Origin: Hallella mizrahii
Lineage (GTDB): Bacteria; Bacteroidota; Bacteroidia; Bacteroidales; Bacteroidaceae
Direction: 5' to 3'
Length of the DNA stretch: 64,000 nt
NCBI RefSeq assembly: GCF_009695775.1
Contig: NZ_VUNG01000005.1
Coordinates: forward strand, 1 to 64,000
The translations under genes were made by a program, and so were the position numbers. Position 1 is the stretch's first letter. Each line of letters opens with the position of its first letter. The notes beneath the pieces were generated by a model. That model was not told where the DNA came from. It worked only from the letters and a program-made list of their open reading frames with translations, and did not search any database. Shown in pieces: positions 52,321 to 60,621 of this stretch.

Positions 52321-52749
52321 CTAAACATCATGCTGCCGCAACCACTCCATGACAATACGTGTGAGATAGATCTGCTCACGCAAAGTCAGAGCACGCCCAC
52401 GGGGTATACCATGCCACTTCTCCAAGCAGCCACGACAACAGCAGCCCGTGGCGTGTTGGGCGATAAAAGGCGGGAAAATTCCATGGCGCATGGGGGTCTG
52501 CTTGCCGTCGTTGGCGATGAAGGCTGGAGCCAGCCGCCTGGCTATAGTCTCTCGCGTGCCCTGCTCTATCTTTTCCCAGCCCTTGTCTTGAATATAGGCC
52601 TTGTCCTTGGCATTGAGATAAAACGAGCTGCGAAACTGACTCTTGGCCAGTCGCTCAAAAAGAGGCGAAAGGTTTATGCCCTCCACCTCTTTCTTTATTT
52701 TCTCCTCCTCGTCGTCAGTGGCGAAGAGATCGAGTTGCTTATAGGTCAT
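52321..52749 (-). CDS. DUF4186 domain protein
   Basis: A 142-residue protein whose core, FERLAKSQFRSSFYLNAKDK, RRLAPAFIANDGKQTPMRHG and FIAQHATGCCCRGCLEKWHG, matches the DUF4186 family. The CCCRGC cluster plus nearby His residues could bind zinc, and the strong conservation of ANDGKQTPM suggests an active site, but no reaction is known. It lies 9 bp downstream of the alcohol dehydrogenase gene on the same strand, so the two are likely co-transcribed. Confidence 0.85.
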   Translation of the reverse strand: MTYKQLDLFATDDEEEKIKKEVEGINLSPLFERLAKSQFRSSFYLNAKDKAYIQDKGWEKIEQGTRETIARRLAPAFIANDGKQTPMRHGIFPPFIAQHATGCCCRGCLEKWHGIPRGRALTLREQIYLTRIVMEWLRQHDV

Positions 52750-52758
52750 TACATATCA

Positions 52759-53931
52759 TTACATACTCTCATGGAGCACCTCCATGAGTTCGTCGTGGGT
52801 AAGCTGATGATAACCGGCATCAAGGAGGAAGGTGCCACGGGCAATGCCTTCAAGCATGTCGTCGGTTGTACCAATGTCTTTCAGTGTCAGGGGCAGTCCA
52901 ATTTCCTGCATCCAAGCCTTCAACGCGTCGAGACCCTCATTGGCAATCTGCTCGTCGCTCTTACCCTGCGGGCTGATGCCCCACACGTTTTCAGCAAAGC
53001 GCACGAATTTCTTCAGTCCGAACTTCATGATCTTGCGATAGTAAGCCAGCGACACGGCAGCAAGCGTATAGCCGTGGGGCGCATGTGTCCAGGCACCAAC
53101 AGAGTGTCCGATCATGTGCACTTCCCAGTCCTCTTTCTTGCCCTTGTTGATGAGTCCGTTGAGAGCCCAGGTGGCAGTCCACATGATGTTGCTGCGGGCC
53201 TCATAGTCCTTCGGATCCTTCACGGCTTTGCGGGCAGCGACGATAAGACTATGCATCAAACCCTCAGAGAGATAGTCCGATGTGTTGTCGTCGTCATCGG
53301 AGAAGTATTGCTCCAGGATGTGGCTCATGATGTCGAAGATACCAGCCTTCATCTGCTCTACGGGCACGGTCAGCGTGAAGTTGGGGTTGAGGATGGAGAA
53401 CTGTGGCAGGAGCCGCTCGTCGTAGACGTGCCCCACCTTCAGCTTGGTGTCGGCATCGGTGATGACGGTTCCGGCATTCATCTCACTACCGGTTCCAGCC
53501 ATCGTCAGCACGCATGCCACGGGCAGAATCTGTTGACTCTGTGGTGGGTTCTGCTGTTTCAGATAGAAAGCGTCCCAATAGTCGCCTTCGTAGTGAGCGC
53601 ATGCTGCCACAGCCTTGGAGTAGTCGCACACACTGCCGCCACCCACGGCAAGGATGAGATCAATCTGATGTTTGCGGGCGATGTCCACACCCTCGCGCAA
53701 CTTGGCCAGTGTAGGGTTGGACATCACTCCAGGATTCTCAACCACGGTCTTTCCAGTCTCCTTGATCACAGCCATCACCTCATCATAGATACCGTTGCGC
53801 TTGATACTGCCACCACCATAGTTGAGCATGAGGTTTGGGCCGTATTTCTTCAGTTCTTCTTTTAGGCCGTTGAGACTGTCAGGACCAAAATAGAGTTTGG
53901 TCGGATTGTAATAAACAAAATTTCCTTTCAT
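52759..53931 (-). CDS. Iron-containing alcohol dehydrogenase (butanol dehydrogenase/YqhD-like)
   Basis: A 390-residue NAD(P)H-dependent enzyme reducing aldehydes. NPTKLYFGPDSL at the start, nucleotide-binding LILAVGGGSVCDYSKAVAA, MAGTGSEMNAGTVI, and metal ligands in KAGIFDIMSHILEQYF (Asp, His) and HMIGHSVGAWTHAPHGYTLA (two His). Full length and close to the YqhD/Bdh group with broad aldehyde scope. Heads a two-gene unit with the DUF4186 gene; a small hairpin and a weak TTCTTTGC box lie upstream. Confidence 0.93.
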   Translation of the reverse strand: MKGNFVYYNPTKLYFGPDSLNGLKEELKKYGPNLMLNYGGGSIKRNGIYDEVMAVIKETGKTVVENPGVMSNPTLAKLREGVDIARKHQIDLILAVGGGSVCDYSKAVAACAHYEGDYWDAFYLKQQNPPQSQQILPVACVLTMAGTGSEMNAGTVITDADTKLKVGHVYDERLLPQFSILNPNFTLTVPVEQMKAGIFDIMSHILEQYFSDDDDNTSDYLSEGLMHSLIVAARKAVKDPKDYEARSNIMWTATWALNGLINKGKKEDWEVHMIGHSVGAWTHAPHGYTLAAVSLAYYRKIMKFGLKKFVRFAENVWGISPQGKSDEQIANEGLDALKAWMQEIGLPLTLKDIGTTDDMLEGIARGTFLLDAGYHQLTHDELMEVLHESM

Positions 53932-54068
53932 TGTTGTTGATGATTAAGGGGTTGTTATGACGCCTATATATAAATAGGTGTAAGATGTTATAGCATTCCA
54001 GAAATTCGGCATGAGAAGATGACCGGCAAGTTGCAAAGAACAGATTTAAGAAAACGATGGCTCCAGCA

Positions 54069-54872
54069 TCACTCCAGCATGATTACCTCCAAGTCATCGG
54101 GTACAAAGACCTGTCCGTTATAGACACTCTTAGCCTCACGTGTATAGAGTTCTTTTCGCGTATCGAGCGTTTCCTCCTCGGTATGATAGAGGATGAGATG
54201 TTGTGCGCCGAGTTTCTGTGCATTGCGTGCAGCATCGAGAGCCGTACTATGGTGTTTCTCATAGGGTTTGAAGCGCTCGCGGTCGGCATACAGGCAGAAG
54301 GCCTCACTCATCAGCCAATCAGCGTTCGAGGCATAAGAACGGCACGCATCATTGAAGGGCTCGTCGCCCAGACAGACGAGCTTACGGCCATCGGGAAGGA
54401 GGGCCGTGAAGCCAAACTGTTTTTCTTTGGTAGAGTGGATATCGAAACACTGCAACTGCATGTCGCCCACCTGAAAGCGGTCGCCGTCCTGAAGTTCGTG
54501 GAAGACGATGCGATCAGGCATCTTGTCTGTCTGTTTCTTGGGCAGTAACGACTGACAGAAGAGGTTGAGCAGACCGATGACACGCTGGTGGCTGAAGATA
54601 TGGAGTTGCTTTGGGCGGTCACGCTGCAACGTCATGCGTATAAGCCAGATGGCACCAAGAATATGGTCGGTATGGGCATGAGTGATGAAGAGGTAGCTGA
54701 TGTCGCCGCGGTTGATCCCCGCGAGCCTCAGCTGAGTCAGGATGCCATTTCCTCCGCCGGTGTCCACCAGCAGACGAGTCCCGTCGGAGCTTTGGAGCAC
54801 AAAGCAAGTATTGAAACAGCGGGAAACGAGCGCGCTGCCCGTCCCCAACATGGTAATAGTTGGTTTACTCAT
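54069..54872 (-). CDS. MBL-fold metallo-hydrolase (RNase Z-like)
   Basis: A 267-residue metallo-beta-lactamase-fold enzyme. GTGSALVSRCFNTCFVLQ starts the fold, LLVDTGGGNGILTQL precedes the metal motif LFITHAHTDHILG (HxHxDH), a later metal Asp lies in VCLGDEPFND, and the closing His in ALDAARNAQKLGAQHLILYH. The layout resembles RNase Z/ElaC-type proteins but lacks a clear exosite, so phosphodiesterase activity on RNA or another ester is uncertain. It lies 12 bp downstream of the SDR gene. Confidence 0.88.
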   Translation of the reverse strand: MSKPTITMLGTGSALVSRCFNTCFVLQSSDGTRLLVDTGGGNGILTQLRLAGINRGDISYLFITHAHTDHILGAIWLIRMTLQRDRPKQLHIFSHQRVIGLLNLFCQSLLPKKQTDKMPDRIVFHELQDGDRFQVGDMQLQCFDIHSTKEKQFGFTALLPDGRKLVCLGDEPFNDACRSYASNADWLMSEAFCLYADRERFKPYEKHHSTALDAARNAQKLGAQHLILYHTEEETLDTRKELYTREAKSVYNGQVFVPDDLEVIMLE

Positions 54873-54884
54873 AGCCTTTACCTG

Positions 54885-55649
54885 TCATTTCTCACGATGA
54901 ATGACGGTGCCATTGGCCTGATGGGTGGCAAGGACGAGCACCTCTGCGATCTGTACGTGCTCCGGTGCATTGGCTGCATAGAAAGCTACGTCAGCAATGT
55001 CATCGCCGGTGAGTGGCTTGATGCCACGGTATACATTGTCGGCGCGCTGGGTGTCGCCATGAAAGCGCACATTGGAGAAGTTTGTCTCCACGAGACCGGG
55101 CTTGATGTTAGTCACGCGCAAGCGGGTATCTGCCACATCGATGCGCAAGCCATCAGTGATTGCCTTCACGGCTGATTTCGTGGCACAATAGACATTACCG
55201 CCGGCATAAGCGGCATCACCCGCCACACTGCCTATATTAATAATGTGTCCCCGGTTTCGGCTGACCATACCAGGCACGATAAGACGCGTCATAGTCAGCA
55301 ATCCCTTGATGTTGGTGTCGATCATCTGATCCCAGTCATCAAAGTTGCCTTGATACTCTGGCTCCAGTCCGCGAGCCAATCCGGCGTTGTTGATCAGCAT
55401 GTCGATATCTTTCCAGTCGTCGGGGATGCTCTCCACGGCCTTGCGTGCCGCCTCTCGGTCTCGTACGTCAAAAGCCAAGGTCAGCACTTCTGTACCATCA
55501 GTCTCCAGACTTCTTTTCAAGCTGTCCAGTTTCTCGCCGTTTCTGCCTGTGATGATGATCCGGTATCCTCCCCGTGCGAAGCGCTTGGCGCAGCCCTCAC
55601 CAATGCCACTAGTGGCTCCGGTGATCAATACAATTCTTTTATTGCTCAT
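54885..55649 (-). CDS. Short-chain dehydrogenase (YdfG / serine 3-dehydrogenase-like)
   Basis: A 254-residue classical SDR: nucleotide-binding VLITGATSGIGEGCAKRFA with Arg in IITGRN suggesting NADP preference, DMLINNAGLA, catalytic INIGSVAGDAAYAGGNVYCA with Tyr, then KSAVKAITDGLRID, and TNIKPGLVETNF. It most resembles 3-hydroxy acid dehydrogenases of the YdfG type acting on serine or malonic semialdehyde. Part of a minus-strand cluster with the DUF1304 protein (27-bp gap) and the MBL hydrolase. Confidence 0.93.
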   Translation of the reverse strand: MSNKRIVLITGATSGIGEGCAKRFARGGYRIIITGRNGEKLDSLKRSLETDGTEVLTLAFDVRDREAARKAVESIPDDWKDIDMLINNAGLARGLEPEYQGNFDDWDQMIDTNIKGLLTMTRLIVPGMVSRNRGHIINIGSVAGDAAYAGGNVYCATKSAVKAITDGLRIDVADTRLRVTNIKPGLVETNFSNVRFHGDTQRADNVYRGIKPLTGDDIADVAFYAANAPEHVQIAEVLVLATHQANGTVIHREK

Positions 55650-55676
55650 AGTTTATGATTAATGATCGTTTTCGTC

Positions 55677-56036
55677 TCACCCCATGAAACTCACTGCCAA
55701 AGCCATAATGGCTGGTCCTCCCTGCTTGAAAAGAATCTTCGGGTTGCTGCTCAATGCCCCAAAGAGTGCCACAAGGATGACATACCCCAGCAACAGACGC
55801 TCCCAAAGCATGTCATAGCTGAGAGCAGCATAGGCCAGCATCACGGCCAGCAATCCATTGTAGACTCCCTGATTTTTCAGCAAGGTGGAGATATGGTGAT
55901 CGCTCAACTCGTCAACATCGATGCCGAACGTCTTGGAGGTATGTCGCGATGTGGTGGCAAATGTCTCTAAATACATGATGTAGAGATGCTCGGCGGCAAC
56001 AAGCAGAGTGAGAATGACAGTAAGAGAGTTCATCAT
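55677..56036 (-). CDS. DUF1304 family membrane protein
   Basis: A 119-residue protein with four hydrophobic segments (about residues 5-25, 55-72, 76-95, 100-118). The family signature [14 protein letters not shown] starts near residue 14, and [14 protein letters not shown] and [12 protein letters not shown] follow. Located in the inner membrane; function unknown. First gene of the DUF1304-SDR-MBL unit, with a perfect -7 box 17 bp upstream. Confidence 0.9.
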   Translation of the reverse strand: MMNSLTVILTLLVAAEHLYIMYLETFATTSRHTSKTFGIDVDELSDHHISTLLKNQGVYNGLLAVMLAYAALSYDMLWERLLLGYVILVALFGALSSNPKILFKQGGPAIMALAVSFMG

Positions 56037-56053
56037 AGGAGCTTCTTTTTATT

Positions 56054-56062
56054 GCAAAGATA
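56054..56062 (-). promoter_or_regulatory. -7 element of the DUF1304-SDR-MBL unit
   Basis: TATCTTTGC on the minus strand, a perfect match, divergent from the next promoter. Confidence 0.6.
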
Positions 56063-56127
56063 ACGCAAACAAATGAAACCGCAAAGAAAAACGTTTCTTT
56101 TATAGCTAAAATATCAATTTGATTTTA

Positions 56128-56136
56128 TATCTTTGC
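56128..56136 (+). promoter_or_regulatory. -7 element of the YGN-repeat/M15 operon
   Basis: TATCTTTGC, a perfect match, 49 bp before the ATG at 56186. Confidence 0.6.
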
Positions 56137-56185
56137 AGCAGACCACTGCAATGTGATCAACAGTAAACAACAAACAGATAAAGGT

Positions 56186-56608
56186 ATGAAAAAGACGTTA
56201 TTTCTTTCGTTCTTCATGCTTCTCTCTCTGAGCATGAGTGCCCAAAGTACCAAGTCCACAGAGACGCGACGCGATGCCTACGGCAACATCATCGGCACGG
56301 TAGAGACAACAACCGACAGCCGTGGCAACCAGCAAACGGTTTACAAAGATAAATACGGACATGTCACCGGACGCAGCTCCACACGCACCGACGGCAACGG
56401 GCGCACCACTACCACCTACCGCGATCCCTATGGCAACATGACTGGGTCAAGTACTACGCGCACCAACCAAAAGCGCACAGAAACTATCTACAAGGACCGC
56501 TACGGACATATCACAGGATCGAGCAACTCACAAACCAGCGGCAAGACAACCACCACGACCTATAAGAACCGCTACGGCAACGTCACGGGAACCAGTACAA
56601 CGAGATAA
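56186..56608 (+). CDS. Secreted YGN-repeat protein, unknown function
   Basis: 140 residues from the ATG at 56186. A signal peptide (MKKTLFLSFFMLLSLSMSAQ) is followed by five ~25-residue repeats, each built around D(A/K/P/R)YG(N/H)(I/V/M)xG then a Thr/Ser-rich strand (e.g. YKDRYGHITGSSNSQ, YKNRYGNVTGTSTTR). The pattern suggests a small repetitive beta structure exposed in the periplasm or on the surface. It overlaps the M15 peptidase gene by one base (TAATG), so the two are translationally coupled and may act together on the cell wall. Confidence 0.8.
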   Translation: MKKTLFLSFFMLLSLSMSAQSTKSTETRRDAYGNIIGTVETTTDSRGNQQTVYKDKYGHVTGRSSTRTDGNGRTTTTYRDPYGNMTGSSTTRTNQKRTETIYKDRYGHITGSSNSQTSGKTTTTTYKNRYGNVTGTSTTR

Positions 56609-57342
56609 TGAAAAGAAAAAAGAAAGTCATTGTAATTCTTATCGTACTGATGGGTCTGACACGCCTCTGCGTGCAAGGACAGACGTTACGACAGGACTTG
56701 TATCAGCTCCAGTCGTGGCAGGCAGGATGCGTGGTCAGCACCGAGGCTGTCAGACACTACGGCCTCGCACGTTGCTTCCGGGCTGATGCAATCCCCGACG
56801 CTGTCTTCGCCCGCATGCGCGGCAGCTCCTTCCCACCCGGATGCACCATAGCGCGGTCTTCGCTCCGCTATGTCCGTACGCTCTACGTAGGATTTGACGG
56901 CCACACCCATATCGGCGAACTGGTGTGCAACAAATTGATTGCCGCAGACCTGGTCGCCATCTTCCATGAACTCTATCAGCAGCGTTATCCCATCGGAATG
57001 ATGCGCCTCATCGACGACTACCATGCCAGCGATGAGGAGTCGATGCGCGCCAACAACACCAGTTGCTTCTGCTACCGCGTGGTGAAAGGTTCAGCCAAAC
57101 TCTCGAAACATGCCGAGGGGCTTGCCGTCGACATCAATCCCCTCTACAACCCCTGCATTCGCCGCAGCCACGGCAAGACGACGATACAACCTGCCACAGC
57201 CTCACGATATGCAGATCGTTCAGCGACGTTCGCCCATAAGATCACGCGCGGCGACCTGCTTTACAAAGTGTTTACCGCTCATGGCTTCCGATGGGGAGGG
57301 GCGTGGCGCAGCGTGAAGGACTACCAACACTTTGAGAAATAA
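56608..57342 (+). CDS. M15-family peptidase (D-Ala-D-Ala carboxypeptidase-like)
   Basis: A 244-residue exported zinc peptidase of the Peptidase_M15_4 type, cleaving peptidoglycan stem peptides. An N-terminal basic/hydrophobic signal (VIVILIVLMGLTRLCVQG) precedes a linker domain (VRTLYVGFDGHTHIGELVCN). Active site: SKHAEGLAVDINPLYNP (His and Asp zinc ligands) and the closing SVKDYQHFEK (third His). Residues match the family from about 85 onward; the first 60 mature residues are less familiar. Second gene of the operon with the YGN-repeat protein. Confidence 0.88.
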   Translation: MKRKKKVIVILIVLMGLTRLCVQGQTLRQDLYQLQSWQAGCVVSTEAVRHYGLARCFRADAIPDAVFARMRGSSFPPGCTIARSSLRYVRTLYVGFDGHTHIGELVCNKLIAADLVAIFHELYQQRYPIGMMRLIDDYHASDEESMRANNTSCFCYRVVKGSAKLSKHAEGLAVDINPLYNPCIRRSHGKTTIQPATASRYADRSATFAHKITRGDLLYKVFTAHGFRWGGAWRSVKDYQHFEK

Positions 57343-57559
57343 GATATCTTGTCTTCAAGCCCTACTATATATATTGGAGATTCTTATGACTGGCCTATGG
57401 CTCTGTGCAAAATATAAAAGCCATAAAAGAAAGCATAGTTGACTGTTATGACAAAGGTTAACGATGACAGAATGAACTCAGCTTTTATTAACATAAGGAA
57501 ATTAGCAAACAAACTATAAAGGATTTATCTTTTTCTTTTGCAATATGAAGAAAAAAGAG

Positions 57560-57568
57560 TAACTTTGC
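57560..57568 (+). promoter_or_regulatory. -7 element of dapA
   Basis: TAACTTTGC lies 51 bp before the ATG at 57620. A TTTTG about 20 bp upstream serves as -33. The rest of 57343-57559 holds no gene I can support. Confidence 0.55.
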
Positions 57569-57619
57569 AAAAAGATTGTAGCAATATCGTCATTAAGCAA
57601 CAAACAACAACTATTTGTT

Positions 57620-58507
57620 ATGGCAAACAATATTTTCAAAGGTCTGGGCATCGCCCTCATCACTCCTTTTACTACTCAAGGAGAAGTGGATTATCCCGCA
57701 CTCGAGAAGCTGGTGGCTTACCAGCTCGACAATGGTGCCGACTTCCTGTGCATACTTGCAACAACGGCCGAAGCCCCTTGTCTGACGAAAGAGGAAAAGG
57801 ACAAGATCACGGAAGTGGTGAAGCGTGTAAACAACGGACGCGTGCCTATCCTAAAATATTGTGGTGGCAACAATACGGCCGCCGTCATAGAAGAGATGAA
57901 ACAAACCGACTGGAGCGGCATCAGCGGCATCCTGAGCATCTGTCCTTACTACAACAAACCGTCGCAGGAAGGTCTCTATCAGCATTTCAAGGCCATTGCC
58001 GCCGAAAGCCCGCTACCTCTCGTGCTCTATAATGTTCCCGGACGTACGGGCGTAAACATGAAAGCCGCCACAACGGTGCGTCTCGCCAAGGACTGCCCTA
58101 ACATCGTAGCTGTGAAAGAAGCCAGCGGCAGCCTGGAGCAGGTCGACGAGATCATCAAGAACAAACCCGACAACTTCGATGTCATCAGCGGCGACGACGC
58201 CCTTACCTTCTCCATGATTGCCAGCGGAGCAGCCGGTGTCATCTCGGTCATCGGCAACGCACTGCCCAAGGAGTTCTCACGTATGATCCGACTGGAGTTC
58301 AACGGCGAATATGAGCCAGCCCGCAAGATCCACCATAAGTTCACCGAGCTCTACTCCCTGCTCTTCATCGACGGCAACCCAGCCGGCGTGAAGGCCCTGC
58401 TCAACGACATGGGCATGATCGAGAATATGCTCCGACTGCCACTCGTACCGACCAACATCGAGACAAAGCAGAAGATGGCAGATATCCTCAAAGGACTCAG
58501 ACTGTAA
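57620..58507 (+). CDS. dapA: 4-hydroxy-tetrahydrodipicolinate synthase DapA
   Basis: A 295-residue Schiff-base aldolase condensing pyruvate with aspartate semialdehyde in lysine/diaminopimelate synthesis. GLGIALITPFTTQGEVDYPA opens the barrel; ILATTAEAPCLTKEE is the threonine loop (usually GTTGE, here ATTAE); VLYNVPGRTG carries the proton-relay Tyr; the lysine that binds pyruvate is in IVAVKEASG; the late GDDALTFSMIASGAAGVISV is canonical. Full length. Single gene with a strong terminator. Confidence 0.95.
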   Translation: MANNIFKGLGIALITPFTTQGEVDYPALEKLVAYQLDNGADFLCILATTAEAPCLTKEEKDKITEVVKRVNNGRVPILKYCGGNNTAAVIEEMKQTDWSGISGILSICPYYNKPSQEGLYQHFKAIAAESPLPLVLYNVPGRTGVNMKAATTVRLAKDCPNIVAVKEASGSLEQVDEIIKNKPDNFDVISGDDALTFSMIASGAAGVISVIGNALPKEFSRMIRLEFNGEYEPARKIHHKFTELYSLLFIDGNPAGVKALLNDMGMIENMLRLPLVPTNIETKQKMADILKGLRL

Positions 58508-58539
58508 GACACTCCACACAGTTTCACAATACAAAAAAA

Positions 58540-58587
58540 ACGGAGGCAAGAGAGATAATGACAACTCTCTTGCCTCCGTGCTTTTTT
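58540..58587 (+). terminator. Terminator of dapA, possibly bidirectional
   Basis: Perfect 15-bp arms (58540-58554, 58565-58579) are followed by GCTTTTTT; eight A residues precede the left arm. Confidence 0.88.
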
Positions 58588-58651
58588 GTTTTGTGACGTA
58601 CTATTTTCTCACAAATCCTATACCTTATTAAAAAATGGGAAATCTATTATA

Positions 58652-59512
58652 CTACAAAGCTCTCACGACTCTGATTCCCGTAAACGTCGGGTGCTCCATC
58701 ATGTAAGTACGAAAGAGCTTGGGCTCTTCGACAACACGATGACGGATGGCTGAAGCGTTGAGCAGATGTAGACCATCCCCATGCCACACGGCAATGCCGA
58801 GATGGCTGGTGTCCAGTCCTCGCTTAGAGGTGAGAATGACGATGATGTCGCCATTGTGAATAGTGGATCTCAACAACGCGCTGTTGTCCAAGGCTGTCTT
58901 AGGAATATAACGATAGGTGTGACCCGATATGCTGTCTTCCATCTTTCTGATCTCGCCAATCCAGTTGGGATGAGCCCTGAACATGGGATACGCTAAGGGA
59001 TGTGATGACATATAATTCACACTGACCAATTGTTTCGCAGTGAACGGAGGCACCGGTCCCTGCAGGTCAATGACCAGTCTCTTTCTCACGTTCTGATTGA
59101 TCCAATAGGTGAAATAGTGCTGACGGGTAGGATAAGACACGATGCCGTCGCGATAGCGGATCAGTGCCAGCTCTTTGCAGAAATGAGTAAAATCCGGAGT
59201 CTTCCGTTTCATGCAGTTGGAGAGTGCCAGGACCGTCTCAACCAATGTTGTGCAGTCAAACTGCCGCAGATTCACCACAAGTTGCTCCTCCTTGTGCTGA
59301 TCAAGTGTCTTGGCCACATAAGGCAAGCCTATGAGTTGCCGGCCAAAGAACAGCATGTAGTTGGAGTCCCGCACCTCGCGATGTGCTTTTCTGAACAGTT
59401 TCATGACCTTTACGGAATCGCTGCGCCAATAGTCGATCCGGGCAGCATGAGTCTGCCCTACTCCAATGAAGAGCAGAGTGAAGAGCAATAAATATTTAAG
59501 TTTCTTTTCCAT
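58652..59512 (-). CDS. DUF1460 / N-acetylmuramoyl-L-alanine amidase-like protein
   Basis: 286 residues from the ATG at 59512; an ATG four codons earlier is possible. A signal peptide (KYLLLFTLLFIGVGQTHAA) leads to a cysteine-peptidase-like domain of the DUF1460 family: LVVNLRQFDCTTLVETVLAL with the candidate catalytic Cys, YDGIVSYPTR-like RYRDGIVSYPTRQHYFTYWI, and DTSHLGIAVWHGDGLHLLNA with the His. NlpC/P60-like structures of this family process peptidoglycan fragments. Last gene of the minus-strand run after the DUF4421 gene (33-bp gap). Confidence 0.87.
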   Translation of the reverse strand: MEKKLKYLLLFTLLFIGVGQTHAARIDYWRSDSVKVMKLFRKAHREVRDSNYMLFFGRQLIGLPYVAKTLDQHKEEQLVVNLRQFDCTTLVETVLALSNCMKRKTPDFTHFCKELALIRYRDGIVSYPTRQHYFTYWINQNVRKRLVIDLQGPVPPFTAKQLVSVNYMSSHPLAYPMFRAHPNWIGEIRKMEDSISGHTYRYIPKTALDNSALLRSTIHNGDIIVILTSKRGLDTSHLGIAVWHGDGLHLLNASAIRHRVVEEPKLFRTYMMEHPTFTGIRVVRAL

Positions 59513-59545
59513 CTTATACAACATTATCTTGCATGGTATTGTTTT

Positions 59546-60616
59546 CTAACGTTTCCCAAAGTTAAAACCTACATAGAAATAGAGGTTTCCGAAAATATTA
59601 TTGGTGTAGAACTCTTTGCGATGATAGGTGATAAACTGCCAAACGGAACTGCATCCGGCAAACCACCTGTTGTTGTTCCACACGACAGAGCTTCTCACGA
59701 TACCATCGATATTGAGGTTACGGAAATCGAAATCCAGGAAATCCTTCAAATTCGAAGACTTCACCTCATTGGTTGCGCGCTTATATGCCAGGCAGGCCTG
59801 CGCGGAGATATCGAACAAGAAGTTGCGCGCAAAGACCCAGTTATAGGCATATCCTCCGGAAATATTGTAGGCAGAATAATCGATATTACTGAACGTCATC
59901 GAAGAGTCCAGCTCCGCTACCGCCTCCGTTGAAAGTCTGCTGGAAGCAAGTTCTTTGAGAGACGTCCAATTGATATTGAGGCTATGCTTGGTGTATCCGA
60001 TGCCTGCAATGACACTTCCACAAGAGCGTTTCTGACGCGTACTCTGTGCGTAAGCTGCTGGATATGAGAATTTTCGATGATTAAATATATAGTAGAGGTT
60101 AAAGCCTTTGATGGAAGAACTCAAGTCCTTGAAGTCTACATTCTTCATAGCTGAAGTATCGAATTTCTTTCCGAGATCGATGCCTGCAATATGATAGTCA
60201 TTGCCCGACTTGCGGTAAAAGAGATCCACTCCTATCTGATTGCTATACAAACTCAGGTTGAAGTCCTGTTTCTTGTCTGAAGCTCCTAAATGTACCAAGT
60301 CAACGGTATAGCCCAGGAATACCCATCTCCAGCCGAAATAAGGTCCTAACTTGTACGAAGGATCGGGAGAGAAAAAATATTCGTGTCCGTTTTTGTTTCG
60401 TATGTGATAGCTTTCAAACGTGTTGGTATTTTGAACCATCGCCGCCCAATTGTAGTGCTGCGGTTCAATATATGAGGTGTCGATGCTCGAAAAATTTCTC
60501 ACGATTTTGCGCACGCGGCTGATCTTGTGCCGTGTGGAATCACCACATTCATCGCCCCACGACATCAGGGCAACTATACAGAATAGAAAAAGAGAAACGT
60601 ATCTAAGCATCCACAT
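59546..60616 (-). CDS. DUF4421 family outer-membrane-type protein
   Basis: A 356-residue protein with a signal peptide (LRYVSLFLFCIVALMSWG) and a beta-barrel-like mature part of repeated amphipathic strands: YKLGPYFGWRWVFLGYTVDL, QIGVDLFYRKSGNDYHIAGI, and the C-terminal NIFGNLYFYVGFNFGKR ending. The family signature IDTSYIEPQHYNWAAMVQNT is near residue 45. Function unknown; probably an outer-membrane protein. It lies between the Gfo/Idh/MocA gene (5-bp gap) and the DUF1460 gene. Confidence 0.85.
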   Translation of the reverse strand: MWMLRYVSLFLFCIVALMSWGDECGDSTRHKISRVRKIVRNFSSIDTSYIEPQHYNWAAMVQNTNTFESYHIRNKNGHEYFFSPDPSYKLGPYFGWRWVFLGYTVDLVHLGASDKKQDFNLSLYSNQIGVDLFYRKSGNDYHIAGIDLGKKFDTSAMKNVDFKDLSSSIKGFNLYYIFNHRKFSYPAAYAQSTRQKRSCGSVIAGIGYTKHSLNINWTSLKELASSRLSTEAVAELDSSMTFSNIDYSAYNISGGYAYNWVFARNFLFDISAQACLAYKRATNEVKSSNLKDFLDFDFRNLNIDGIVRSSVVWNNNRWFAGCSSVWQFITYHRKEFYTNNIFGNLYFYVGFNFGKR

Positions 60617-60621
60617 CTACA

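Noticed and set aside
52309..53865. Plus-strand 518-codon frame opposite the alcohol dehydrogenase gene
   Set aside because: Shadow of two well-supported minus-strand genes (DUF4186 and iron-type alcohol dehydrogenase).
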